From: Chromera velia
Lineage: Eukaryota; Sar; Chromeraceae
DNA length: 24,876 bases
Reading direction: 5' to 3'
NCBI GenBank assembly: GCA_018398765.1
Contig: JAHBMJ010001904.1
Location: forward strand, 1-24,876
In this document: positions 1-10,616 of the stretch, in pieces
Position numbering within the stretch: position 1 is the first letter of the stretch
Layout of the letters: each line of letters starts with the position of its first letter
The notes under the pieces: model-generated
Databases searched by the model: none
Seen by the model: the letters and a program-made list of their open reading frames with translations, nothing else
What the model was told of the DNA's origin: nothing
Made by a program: the position numbers and the translations under genes

Positions 1-359
1 GATGTTATCGCATACTAACACGGTGGCTAAGAAAGCTATCTTAGAAGCGGTACATAACCTGCATGTATGGACGCGCGCTGCATAAGCAAACAGTATAAAC
101 AACACATTATCCCGTATAGCAGCATAAGATTATAAATCTCAGTGTAGAATAAATAACAGTACAAAAGTATAAATTCAATTGAGTGATATTGAATTAAACC
201 TAATTATGTTATAATAAAATATAAATTCAATTATTATTAAACTTATTATTAAAAAATGAGAATTGTATGTGTTTTAACATTATAAGTGTTTTTTGTATTT
301 AAAACATTGATTTTAATTATATATTTATGAATTAAAGCACACTGTCACTTCAATTAGTT
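1..359. other. AT-rich stretch without a gene
   Basis: No open frame of note on either strand. The stretch is strongly AT-rich with repeated ataa/ttat motifs, unlike the mixed-composition DNA that starts near 360, where the broken LINE begins. The composition resembles 11460-11818 and 17001-17480. I see nothing functional in it. Confidence 0.5.
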
Positions 360-2425
360 TTTTAAAGTCCGACTTAGGGGCAAAAGTCCATTTGTGAGGG
401 CACAGGCCTTCTTTCTATTCATTTTCTTTAGAGCAGAGGAGATTTAATGGAAAGAGAAGGGCAAAATAGAAGGGTGGAAAGGAGGAGGGGCAGGTGGGAG
501 GGCAGAAGAGAGAGGCTCTTCATTTTTGTCTTCAAACACCCCCGCCCAATGATTCGAGAACTCATGTGGAGAAAGACGGGAGGCTCCCCCAGCTGAGGCA
601 ACTTTTTTCTTTCTCCTCTAGATAGCAAGTGGGTCTTTTAACAACTCTTCTTGTACCCCCCGGGCTTGTGCTCTCTCCCATGCAACTCTCTTTCTTTTGA
701 ACAGAGTACGACGGACCCGGAAAAGCCTCTGCAGTCTATCGAACTCTATTCCCCTTCCATTCCCATCTCTCACTAGCTTCCATCTCTCGTCTGCCTCTCT
801 AACCTCTTTCTGTAAAGCTTTACATTCCGAATCAAACTATGTCCCTCTCTTTAATCGTCTACCTTTTAGACCAGGCCCCTTGTCCCCTGTCTGCTTGATC
901 GGCCCTACTAGCACACGCGACCATTCCTTAACTAACCTGTGCAGACACGCACGATCGTCACCGCTCTCCGAAGTCAGCCCTAGTTGAGGATGCGGGGACA
1001 CTGGGGGAGGCGGAGGAGCAGGCGGCTCCTCGAATGGTTCGATCTGCTCATGATAGGCCCACAAGCCAGGCCATCGATCCTCAGCAAACGAACTCACCAC
1101 TACTGTAAGCAGTGCAATTTCTTCATCAGAGACCGAGGCTGTGCGGTTTGAACAGAAAAGGGGAGGACAATCAGAGAGGTTTTGGTGGGGTGGGAGAGCA
1201 TCTTCAGATTCGGGTTCGCCTAAGGGAGGGGAGAAGGAGAAGGAAACGGTCACATGGTCGGGGGAGGCAATACCATCAAAGTCAATCTCCCAATCAAAAA
1301 CCCTCTGTACAGTAGATAGATCAGTAAGTACATAATCAATGAGGGAAGTGGGCGTAGACATGCTGCTCTGTCTGGAATAGTGGGTGCACTCACCAGGAAA
1401 AAGAAAGGACTCCCCCTCTGCTTCTCCCGTCAGTCCGTTCAAAGGAACAAGATTCGTATCACTACAAATCTGACTAAAGTCTCTCCCATTGCGGTCAACG
1501 TCTTTGCTGCACTGAGATATGCGGACGAACGAGGGTCTGTCAGGCTCCTCCGAGCCCTCATCATTTTTTCCTCTCCCATCAACCCCTCCAGAATCCCTTG
1601 GTGGGAGGAGGAGATCTGCACGGGACCATAAAAGATTTTCGGGGACGAGGCTGCCTGAGTGCACATTGAAATCCCCCATCACTACCTTGTCTGCCTCAAG
1701 AGGGACCCCTCCAAATACATCCTTCAAGAGGTCAGGGACCCTACTGTCCTTGTGATCGGACCAGGACCCGGGAAGGTAAAGACCGAATATATGTACCCTG
1801 CGCCCACCCACTGTAATCTTCACTTCAACTAAACTCGGGCCCACGAGGGAGATTTCGGGTTTCAGCTCACTCTACCGTTTTTCTTTTACAAGCAAACAAT
1901 TATGACATAAACACCCCTACTCCTGCCATCCCTATTATAGGCTGCTCTGCGCGTATCTAGTTGTTGCCGGTACCACTCGTGGTGGCTGAAGTTTTTACCT
2001 TTCCACCCCGCATAAGAGATGTCCCTCGTTATGTCCATTAGTTTTGTGAAGATGGCTAAGGCGGGATCTTTTTCGGCTAGCCAACGGGAAAGGGAACCGT
2101 TGTCTTCTTTACTTCTCACCCCATTCACATTCAACAACAAAAAGCGAACCGAGGCATCTCTCACTTTAGCCACGGCTGCCATCTCTTTCTCTTTCTCTTT
2201 CTGCCACTCTTTTCAAAACTCCCTTTGCAGCTCTTCGCAGTGATTCAGGTTTGCTGCGGGCTCCCACGTGTGAGAGAAATTCCCGCCCCAGTCAACCAGG
2301 TATTCCTTTTCTCCCCTTTCCCCGTTCGTGCGAGTACGAAGCACACGCACGATCTCCCACTCGAGCTCTTGGCTGGCAGGCTGAGCCGGGCTCCCCCGCT
2401 TTACTCGGCTGCTATAACGTGCCAT
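360..2425 (-). pseudogene. LINE ORF2 remnant: chromodomain + endonuclease, RT missing
   Basis: The frame opens with ATG at 2425-2423. Residues 22-66 match a chromodomain: aromatic W23, a Y42-L-V-D-W46 strand and W54-E-P. The frame meets TGA at 2215-2213 and continues in the same frame into an exonuclease-endonuclease-phosphatase fold. Its catalytic motifs are visible: LLNVNGVRS near the start, MGDFNVH, SLIDYVLTD and SPDHVTV. A frameshift lies between about 1890 and 1860. After the endonuclease the same frame passes through TAG (839-837), TAG (620-618) and TAA (446-444), and reads FDSECKALQKEVREA and SALKKMNRKKAC, the usual LINE linker just before reverse transcriptase. The TAG at 837 falls where this linker normally has Trp. 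Reverse transcriptase itself is absent. The conserved Glu of the endonuclease's second motif appears to be Lys (FTKL). Confidence 0.78.
2213..2425 (-). other. Chromodomain at the N-terminus of LINE ORF2
   Basis: Seventy codons from ATG 2425 to TGA 2213. The pattern WEIVRVL, then YLVDW, then TWEPAANL is the chromodomain consensus: aromatic residue in strand 1, tryptophan in strand 2, and the WEP turn before the C-terminal helix. Chromodomains bind methylated histone tails and occur in some gypsy-type integrases, where they steer insertion. Here the domain shares its frame with the LINE endonuclease, separated only by a TGA, so I infer they were once one protein. It could instead be a separate short ORF. 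Confidence 0.72.
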
Positions 2426-2427
2426 GC

Positions 2428-3117
2428 TTATGGTTGTCTCCTCCTGCGATGCTTCCTAACCGACCTCTCCTTCGAAACAAAAAACATATCAGATACAAAA
2501 GATAGAACAGACAAGCCCTCACCGGAAGGAGAAGATGCCTGACTGCAAGGGGAAGGCAAACAGGAAAGAGAATCAACATCAGGGGCATGAAGAGATGAAG
2601 AAGAATTAAATAGAGGAGAAGAACAGTCTGACTTGCCTGTAAGGGTATCAAGCTTGCCGCCGCTCACAGATCCTTCGTTCATTGCGCACTCCAACAGAAC
2701 ATTAAAACGGTTGCCATGAAAGACAGAGGGAGGGGGAGAGACAAGGGCTAAGCACCCTTTTCTATATAGATCGAATTTTATGTCACACCATTTCAATGAA
2801 TCAAAAAAGACATCACAAGGTGCAGTGCCCGGGGGAGAACACAACTCATTGACAGAGACAGAAGACAACCAGACATGCAAATCACACATCTCCTTTCTGA
2901 GAGCCTCCCTCTCTTCCAGGAGACCTAACAATTTCTTTTTGAGCCACGGGAGTCCAGTCGGTTTGGAGGGGGAAGGAGGACTCCCAACCATACGCCCTTC
3001 CCCCAAACTCTTCCCGTCTCCATCCGAAACTAAATTTAAATGACCAAAGCCGGGGGCAACACCCCCGTCTCCGTTTTCCGACTCGGGTCTCACTTGCATC
3101 GGGGTCTTGAAAACCAT
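2428..3117 (-). pseudogene. LINE middle ORF, 229 codons, unknown function
   Basis: An uninterrupted ATG-to-TAA frame between ORF1 and ORF2, lying 7 bp after the ORF1 stop and 2 bp before the ORF2 ATG. It has a basic/leucine-rich helix around residues 55-85 (WLKKKLLGLLEEREALRKE) that could form a coiled coil, a Ser/Pro-rich tail and a basic C-terminus (RKHRRRRQP). I do not recognise a family. It may be a second gag-like protein or the C-terminal half of ORF1 separated by a frame change. It is intact but lies in a dead element. Confidence 0.5.
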
Positions 3118-3124
3118 ACCACTC

Positions 3125-4133
3125 TCATGAGACGGCTGCGGGAGCTGTTTGGCTTGCTGTTGTTACCGTTTGACGTGCATGGCAAAGTTTAACGCAGCAG
3201 CGCTCGAGGTTTGCAGCACCGCAACTGCTACTGCATTCTGCTGCGCGACCTAGCTGCGTGACCGTGGCTGCCAGTAGTGAACCCATCATGTGAGAGTCGG
3301 CGGCCGAATTTTGTTGGGGCGGCATAGGGGGGAATGGGTGCTGCTGCAGTGGTGGTGCAGGTGCCCTGGGAATCGGTTGAGCGGACTCACTCACCTCTTC
3401 TTTCAGTAGAAGGGCCTGAGCCCTCTCTTTGTCCTTAGCGGATGCCCCGGCATCGCCAAGTGTGCTTTGTGCCCAGAAAATTCTGCCAGCTTTCTCTTCC
3501 TCCTCCGTCTTCCTGAGCACACACTTCACAGATCCAGTGAGAGCCAGGGAGAGGACGTTGTACTGTATTGAGCGGTCGGGGGCGCAGGCCTTGACCATCA
3601 AACTCTTCCACATCTTTTTTACGTTTGAATTTGACAGTGAGTTTGGAGACCCACTTGTAGTTTTTGCTACAGAAGATGGATTTCGCAGTGTGGTACAGCC
3701 GGGAAGAACGGGAGATCACTTCATCTGTCTGGCATACTTGGCCATTGAGGGAGAGAGAAAAAGTGAGCAAGTCTCTGAGGAAGGATTGGAATTGCTGCTA
3801 CTTCTTTGCCTTATTGAGAGAGAGGCCTAGCACCACACGTGAGCGAGGGACGGGGTCTTTCTCCTCATCGGAGGGCTGAAAACTCAGCACGGTTGATTCG
3901 ATCTTCTCAATTGACTTCTCACATTTTTCAACTTTTCTCTCATTCTGACTAATCCGGTTGTCAAAGTTGTCAATCTTTTTTGCAACAATGTCAAATCTGC
4001 CGTCGAAGTACTCTCTCTGAAAAGCTGTCTGTTGGTTGAACAGTGCTTTTATTTCAGGAAGGGTGCCCCCTCCGTTGCCAGAGGGGAGATCGGAACCACT
4101 AAGAGGGCCAGCCGATATTCCACAGGACATCAT
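3125..4133 (-). pseudogene. LINE ORF1-like RNA-binding protein, broken
   Basis: Starts at ATG 4133. Residues about 30-95 are rich in heptad-like Lys/Glu/Ile (KKIDNFDNRISQNERKVEKC), a coiled coil as in L1-type ORF1 proteins. TAG at 3800-3798 interrupts the frame, which then continues through an RRM-like stretch (FLRDLLTF ... LTVKFKRKK). At a run of six T (A on the minus strand) at 3615-3620 the coding frame shifts. Removing one base would restore a single frame into [15 protein letters not shown] and [10 protein letters not shown], ending at TGA 3127-3125. The tail is Pro/Gln-rich. LINE ORF1 proteins trimerise and coat the element RNA. The assignment rests on position and architecture, not on a diagnostic motif. 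Confidence 0.6.
3615..3620 (-). other. Homopolymer frameshift site in LINE ORF1
   Basis: Six A residues on the minus strand sit exactly where the coding signal moves to the next frame. The simplest reading is a one-base slippage mutation. The heptamer is not positioned as a classical minus-one slippery site in the upstream frame. Confidence 0.5.
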
Positions 4134-4262
4134 AATGGCGTTTCAGCAACAAGGAGGGAAAGATACACTCGGCGGAGACGGCTGTTATTTTCTGGCGAGA
4201 ACTCCCTCGTTTCAGGGAGATTTGACACAAGAGTTCCGAGGCAGACTGTCAATACAAGTACC

Positions 4263-4270
4263 AATCGCTT
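4263..4270 (+). repeat. Target-site duplication, left of MITE
   Basis: AATCGCTT, identical to 4692-4699 on the other side of the foldback element. The next bases after the right copy are CT, so 8 bp is the symmetric choice. Confidence 0.8.
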
Positions 4271-4691
4271 CTATACCGTGTACAGTTCAAATTCGCAAAT
4301 AGGGTGATCTGTTTGCGTTTGCATTTGCATTTTGACAAAAAAAAAGTGTTCCGGGCCAGGTTTTTTGAGTTGCCCAATGTTCTTAATAATATTCCCAAAG
4401 TGTAGCTAAAATTTCAGGGTCGTATCCTTCACCGTTCATAAATGACAAATTCGAGCCGTCTCCTTTTCTGACACTGTGAACCTACACAAATTCGAGCGTG
4501 TGGTTGTGCTCTTTGCCAATTTTGTTGTTCGCAAACGGTGAGGGATACGGCCCTGAAATTTTAGCCACACTTCGGGAATATTATTAGGAATATTGGGCAA
4601 CTCAAAAAACCTGGCCCGGAACACTTTTTTTTTTTTTGTTAAAATACAAATGCAAACGCAAATTTGCGAATTTGAACTGTACACGGTATAG
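4271..4691. mobile_element. 421-bp foldback MITE
   Basis: The two halves are inverted copies. The left arm, about 4271-4437, starts CTATACCGTGTACAGTTC. The right arm, about 4536-4691, is its reverse complement with a few mismatches and small indels, including an extra block near 4301-4310. A loop of about 98 bp lies between. Both sides are flanked by AATCGCTT (4263-4270 and 4692-4699), an 8-bp target duplication. There is no coding capacity, so it is non-autonomous. An 8-bp duplication is typical of hAT-type elements, but arms this long also occur in Mutator-like foldback elements, so the superfamily is open. Confidence 0.85.
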
Positions 4692-4699
4692 AATCGCTT
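4692..4699 (+). repeat. Target-site duplication, right of MITE
   Basis: AATCGCTT, matching 4263-4270. Confidence 0.8.
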
Positions 4700-4860
4700 C
4701 TGATTCAAGAACATGCACTTGATTTGCTTGCACTTTGCCCTGCATGCAAAGGAAGTGTAACCGGAGTTTCAATAACAACTCGAAAGAAAAGCAGCAAAGA
4801 GCAGAGCGCACAACCTACAGTGCAACACAGTGAATGGCACTATGGCGCCCTCTCTCTCAA

Positions 4861-5571
4861 CTAGGGGAGGGCTGGAAGGAATGCCTTGAGCATGCAGACG
4901 GTCGTCAACCCCAGCGCAAAATACTCTGCCAGGACGGAGATTCCGAATCCAGAGCTGCGCGAGTCCTTGTCCTGCTTGTAGAGGTTTGCGAACGTAAAAC
5001 GTCCATACATGTGCAGAAGCCCAATTAGCAATGCCAAGGGACCAAAAATAGCGGCGACCATCATCTGAAACACGATGAAGGTTGGCACGGACTCGTCAAA
5101 GTTGTACACTGCGCGCTGCGCTCGATTGAACCGACCGGCTTCCCCCGTGTTTGCCATGAGGACATATGGAGCATCACAAAAGGGCTTTTCGGGAGACATA
5201 ATCCTGTAGATGTGCTGGTCAGGACGGTCCACTCTTGCCGCAGCACGTGCCCCGTTGGCGTTGATGATCAGATACGCTCTTGTGAGAAAGATCATAAAGA
5301 CAGCAACGAAAACCCAGCCGAGGTCATACTCGCGAATGAAGAGAAACTTCTTGTCGATCTTCTCTGCCTGGCCTGGCACAAAACGAAACGCCAAGTACAT
5401 AAAGTACCCGAACAAAGGAGCTACACAAACCACCAATGTCGAGATCATCTTGAAATAAAAGGTCCGAGCTTCCTTCTCGGTCTTCATTTTCGGGTTCTTG
5501 TCCAGACCCATTCCGTCACGCTTTGCAAACTCATCCTCAACACGAGGTTTCGGAACTCCTCCGTAAGACAT
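4861..5571 (-). CDS. MAPEG-family membrane protein (microsomal GST-like)
   Basis: A single open frame of 236 residues, ATG at 5571 to TAG at 4861. The C-terminal half has the MAPEG signature: R150-A-Q-R-A at 150-154, N157, E160 and P163, then a Gly-rich helix and Y189-G-R191. Hydrophobic segments lie at about 42-63, 84-104, 162-188 and 208-230, giving the four helices of the family. The first 40 residues are charged and probably cytosolic. MAPEG proteins are trimeric membrane enzymes of glutathione and eicosanoid metabolism (microsomal glutathione transferases, leukotriene C4 synthase); many distant members have no known substrate. At 236 residues it is longer than the usual 150, because of the N-terminal tail and the loop at 105-145. 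No intron is needed. Use of TAG as its stop shows that TAG is a normal terminator in this genome. Confidence 0.85.
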   Translation of the reverse strand: MSYGGVPKPRVEDEFAKRDGMGLDKNPKMKTEKEARTFYFKMISTLVVCVAPLFGYFMYLAFRFVPGQAEKIDKKFLFIREYDLGWVFVAVFMIFLTRAYLIINANGARAAARVDRPDQHIYRIMSPEKPFCDAPYVLMANTGEAGRFNRAQRAVYNFDESVPTFIVFQMMVAAIFGPLALLIGLLHMYGRFTFANLYKQDKDSRSSGFGISVLAEYFALGLTTVCMLKAFLPALP

Positions 5572-6513
5572 CGTGCCGAATTAGGTTCAAGAGAGATAAT
5601 GAGAAGTGGGGACCTCAAAGTCTTGCTACAGAGCTCGAACGGGCGATAGGGTGGTTCAGCTGTAGCACGAAAGGCGGAAGCGTGAGCCGTGGTTCAGTCG
5701 CAACGAAGTGAGAACGAAGGGAAGCAGGAGACGGAGACGGCCGGAGACAGCAATGCTAAGATCTTCGGTGACTTCAGCCTCCAAAACAACCAGACTGTCA
5801 ACAGGAGCCAAGGATCGTCGTGCGCGGTGCGTGCTGTCAGCGGTGGCAGTATACGTTTCTTCCGTTTCGAAGCAAAAAAGGAATGCAGCTAGCATGCATG
5901 CATTCGATTGATTTCAGTTACTGTATGGGTTAAAACGAAAAAAATGTTGCACTTTTATAGCCGCAAGTCGCGCTCTCGAGTAAAGGAGCCGAAATTGCTC
6001 ACTGCCACTGAGCCGATCCGCTCTGCCAGACTTATATGAATATACTTTCGCGCGCTTTGACTTGCATGTATTATGTATTATAGGTCTGGATATACACAGC
6101 TTATATATATATATATATATATAGTCATGCATGCGTACAAAGAATGAATTGAGATCAGCATCAATTACAATGCACAGATCGAGCCAATTTAATATAAGCG
6201 GTATATATGACTGGTACATAGACAAAAGCACATATAGCCAGCTATGTAGATTTGACGTCCTGGAACCCATTTGATCAGTTCCTTTCTTGTCGCCCATCTA
6301 TGGAAGGCTTCCCTTGTTTGGCAATTGATAGATAGATACAAACATATATATCTGGAAGTTATTCCCTTTCTTTGAGACGATACACATCAACGTACATTCA
6401 GACTGAATCCCGCCCCTTCAACCGACAGAGTGGTGGCAGCAACGCGTCCTTGCAAATTGGAAGGCTTGAGCCCGCAGGCCGATCGAGGTTTGCAAGGAAG
6501 GAAGGAAGGAAGC
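5572..6513. other. Divergent intergenic region between the MAPEG and orphan genes
   Basis: This 942-bp stretch separates two divergently transcribed genes and should hold both promoters and 5' UTRs. I see a TA microsatellite (about 6105-6122), a GGAA run just before the plus-strand ATG (6495-6511) and palindromic tgcatgcatgca near 5892-5903. No open frame looks coding, and no TATA box can be assigned with confidence. Confidence 0.5.
6105..6122. repeat. (TA)n microsatellite
   Basis: Nine TA units in the divergent intergenic region. Confidence 0.9.
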
Positions 6514-9500
6514 ATGTCCTCTTCGTGTCCCTCAAACTGCTCGGCGGGCACCGAGCAGGAGCTCGTCGAGATGGTGAAGGGCATGTTGCAGGACAAATGG
6601 CGAGACAAACGCGACTGGGTTGACTGGATTCAGAACAACCCTCGGCAGGGTGGGCGGGTCCTTGACGGTCTGTTTATTTTGAAGGATGTGCTGCAATCAA
6701 AACAACGGCCTCGAACGGCGAGTTCGACGATGCGCTCTCAAGACGGGAGAGAGCAGACAATGAGCCGGCGAGAAATCCAAAAACGTTACAAAGAGTTGGC
6801 TAAGAAGCAGACCACGTACGGCGCCGCATACAATCGTCCTTACCAAGGCTTCCAGGAAAACGTCTTCAACTTCAAACCACCCGAGGAGGTAAGGAGCGAA
6901 CCGGGCAAGATATATATACATCTGTGTGTGTGTACGTGCATCCTTTACAGACTCGTGCAGAGGCTTATGCACGGATGCAATGGTCACATGATATGTAACA
7001 AGTGCAATTGTGTAGACGGATGTCAGAGGCCTTCACTTTGCTGCACTCAATACAGATGCCAAACGACTCGCATGCGGAGAGACAGACATATAGACGTTTT
7101 CGACTTTTTGGTTGCTTCATTTCAGCTGAGGCCGTCCGTCTTCTCGAATTAAGTTTGTGCTTCCTTTGCCCCCGCATTTCATCCATTTCATATATACTCC
7201 GACTGTTCTTCTTCCTCTTCGCAGTTTTTGCCATGTCTTCGTTCGATTTCATTTCTCGTGCGTCCACCCTTTTTCTGTGCCACTCTACATGGTTCGATTC
7301 AGCCTTCATGCTGTCCCTCCTTTTTGCGTCTTCAAACAGCAGAATCGTGCATTCGTCCTTGTCTTCTGAATCGCACATACAGATACAGAATGTGGCCTCT
7401 ATATATCTTAATTTCTTCTTCTGCAGCTCCCGATGGCAGACGTGCTCAAAATTGATGTCTTGATGAAACTGGACCGATGGCGGCACTCCGCATCCGAGAA
7501 GGAGAGGGTCGGTCGGTGGGTGCATATGTCGACATGCATGTGTTCGGTCATCAATGGAGAATGTCCTTCCACCACGCGTCGCTTTTCTGCACACGCACGG
7601 GTGTCGCCTCGTCTGCTTTTAGAAAACTCCTGCAGGCCTGTTCTTCGAGAAACAGGAAGATCTTGTGATCAAATTCATGAGTATGGGCAAGTGTGTTTGC
7701 TCTTCGAGATGGTGTCCAGTGACCATGTGGTGCAAGTGTTCTACAATACTGCGGTTCTCATATGTTCAGTATGAGTCTTTTCTCTTTCATTTTCTTTCGC
7801 CCCTTTTTGTCTTTCTTTTATTCCTCCATTTCGCTTCCTTCTTGTTCATTTATTTATTCATTCATTCACTCATTCTTGCCTTTCTTTTTTCCAATAAGTT
7901 TTCTAGATTTTCCTCGCCTGATTTCTTTCTTTTCTTTGTTAACGTTTCTTACCCTCATCTCTGCTCCAACTGTGCAGAAAAGAGTCTGTCACACGTTGCG
8001 CTCACTTCTGGGTGCAACGAAAGGAGCTGCCAACAAAGTGACGTCAAATTACAAGCAGACGTACATATGGGGAGCGGGTCACGTTCGCACTCTGGGAGGG
8101 AAACCCCCAGTAAAGGACACCGTAGCGATGATGAGCACAGTGCCTTATGGCATGTCTGTGGCTCACGTCCTCGATCACGTTGAGAAGAATAGAAGCGCAG
8201 TGAAAAGTTACAGAGAGGGGGCGCGGTTGAGAAGGCAGAAGCTCTTGGCACAGACTTACGGCATAACTCTACCTTCTCAAGCTCAAGCCCAAGCAAGGAG
8301 CACACCCACTCCCACAGGAGGCAACCCTGGAACCAACGCGCAGAGGAAGAATTCATCTGCAGAAGGGGGACCAGAGACTCTTCAAAGTAGGTCCATTTAC
8401 GCGTAGTATTTTGGTCCTTCAATTCTTTTGTGGTGTTTGTCTCGCTTCCTCACTCGATGTGTGTGGGAACCTTCCTCTCTATCCCACTCCGTCTCTGTGT
8501 TCACTCTCATTTTTGCCCTCTCTCTTTCTTCCCGCTTTTTTTCTGTCTTTGCCTTTGTCTGACTGTCCGTTCGTTTGTCAGTTTCGGTCGGTCTTGTCCC
8601 CTAGCTCTGTTTGTCTCTCTGTGTACCTGCGTTTGTGAGCTCCCATGTGTTTGCACATAATCAATTGCGCATCATCACTTCCCGTCTGCAGTTCTCGGCA
8701 GAAATGCCGCCGGACCCAGTCCAGCCGGAGACCCTCCCCCTGCGGCTGCCTCTTGTTCCATCCACACGGCAGCAGAGGGGGGTGCAGTTCATAACGGTAC
8801 CCATGGAAGTGCCCCCCCCGCGCCCAGAGGATCCTCATCATCTTCTTCCAGAGCCATGCCTCCTCGGAAACCCATGCAAGCTTCCGAACGGACAATAGCG
8901 CGCGCAAAGTCCGCACAGATGCAACACAAGTCATGTCCAAACCTCCATACTGTCCCTGTCACCCGAGAGTTCCCCCCCCCCGCACCGCATCATCCAGAAG
9001 CACCCGCAGAGGCTCCTCCATTGGTATCACAGCAGAAGGAAACAGCAGAGAAGTCTGCAAGAAAGAGACCCAGTACAGCAGGAGAGGGGCGACGGACTTC
9101 TGCAGGACGCACAGAGGGCCAGCCTGTCAATTGGGGGGGGGGTGGTTCTCTGTCGGAGGAGAAAATTCGGGAGATCCGCGCTCGAAGAACTTTGCCACAT
9201 GATTATTCAATCAAAGTATACAGACCACCTCCTGAGAATCCTGCAAGTGCCTTACCAGGTGTTCGCACGGAGATGCCCAATATCCCCTCCATGTCTTTCG
9301 AGGCACTTCTCACCCAGAGGGAGGCGCAGTGGAAGAAACAAAAATCAAAATCACGACCGTCAACTGCACACCCCGGCCGAACTCGAGACGCAGCAGCAGC
9401 AGCCACTTCCGGGGCCCAGGCTCGTCCCCGCTCTGCAATTTATGCCCGGAGTGTCTCTGGCTCCCTGCCTCTCTCTTCCTCTTTTGCTGGCGGCCTAGTA

Positions 9501-10584
9501 GAGGAAGGAGAAGACAAGGCCCAGCGTCTTGCTTGGGAGAGAAGGATGAAACGGGTCGGATGGACGAGGGGGTACTCAAACGTCCAGTGGCCCAAGGCAA
9601 CAGACACAGGGGTGACGTGGGCGTCCAACTACTTTGCGCCAGCGCAGTACAGACCCAATGCCTCGAACATTACTTTCGGTCGGTACAGTATAGGCTCAGA
9701 CGGACGATTGATGGAAGTGGCAGGAAAGAAGCAATAGCCTTCGACGGTACAAAAACAAAGTTCAGCATGTCGATGGCTCTCTGTGTGAGGCTATCATGGA
9801 AATTGCGTTGACTTGTCGTCTGTTGTCTGTTAGGATTAGTTGTTCCTCTGTTTGCTCCTCTTCTTTAGTTGCCTCTTTGTTCTAGCTCATCTGTCTGTTT
9901 CTTGATGCACTTTTGTTTCGAGTTCTCTTCCCCCATTCCTTTTCCCGGCCTTCATACACTTGTTGACCACACTTCCCTGCAGGGCCTAGCTCTCTTATTT
10001 GAATGGCATGTCACATGCACAGAAAGAAGAGAAAGCACTCCCACTCTCTGCACTGCATGACCGTACATGCACTTAGTCTTGCTACCTCCCTCCCTCCCTC
10101 CCTCCCATACCGCCTCCCTGTCTGCCTGCCTGCAGGAACAGACCCTCCGGCGTTCAGGCCAACGAACTTGGAGACCTACGTCGATTTCTCCAGACAGGAG
10201 AGATTCAACTGGATGAGGGTCAGTCAGGCAGAGCTAGAGCAGTAGAAAAAGTGAAGCAAGAAGCGTACATCAATTAGAGAGAAAGACGTCAAGCTTACCG
10301 GCATGTCAGAAAGTCGATTGGTTCTTGCTCAAGCAATATGGCTAGGATCCACGCAAGGAACCAGCTTTCTACTGTTGTCTAGAAAGATTTCATGGTGAAA
10401 GAGGACGCCTGTCCATCAGTTCAAGATTGCATGAGGAAAGTATTGACAATTCGTCACACGAGGTGACTTGGGGAGGTGAATCATCCGATAAGCGCCAAGC
10501 CTCTCCGAGAATGGTTCAATGGAACAAGTTGGCTGACTCAAAATCAGTCACCGAGTACATTAACAATTTAATAAGTGAGCGACT

Positions 10585-10616
<32 letters not shown>

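Larger units (their letters stand above)
360..4133 (-). mobile_element. Decayed, 3'-truncated LINE (non-LTR) retrotransposon
   Basis: Read on the minus strand, the segment has the layout of a LINE: a coiled-coil ORF1 (4133 to 3125), a 229-codon middle ORF (3117 to 2428), and an ORF2 starting at 2425 with a chromodomain, an apurinic-type endonuclease and the basic linker that precedes reverse transcriptase. The element stops near 360, where AT-rich DNA begins, so the polymerase domain is absent. The frames carry nonsense codons and at least two frameshifts, so the copy is dead. No poly-A or target duplication is visible at the left end. The 5' boundary is unknown; it may run past 4133 towards or beyond the MITE at 4271. 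The element assignment is firm; the clade is not determined. Confidence 0.8.

Noticed and set aside
697..987. Plus-strand open frame over the LINE endonuclease
   Set aside because: Ser/Pro/Leu-rich shadow; the minus strand carries conserved LINE motifs in the same place.
3615..3620. Programmed ribosomal frameshift in LINE ORF1
   Set aside because: The A run is not in slippery-heptamer phase with the upstream frame, and the ORF also has a nonsense codon, so simple slippage mutation is more likely.
6965..7594. 209-codon minus-strand open frame over intron 1 and exon 2 of the orphan gene
   Set aside because: Lies antisense to a well-supported exon and intron, contains runs of Lys/Arg from the pyrimidine-rich intron, and shows no domain.
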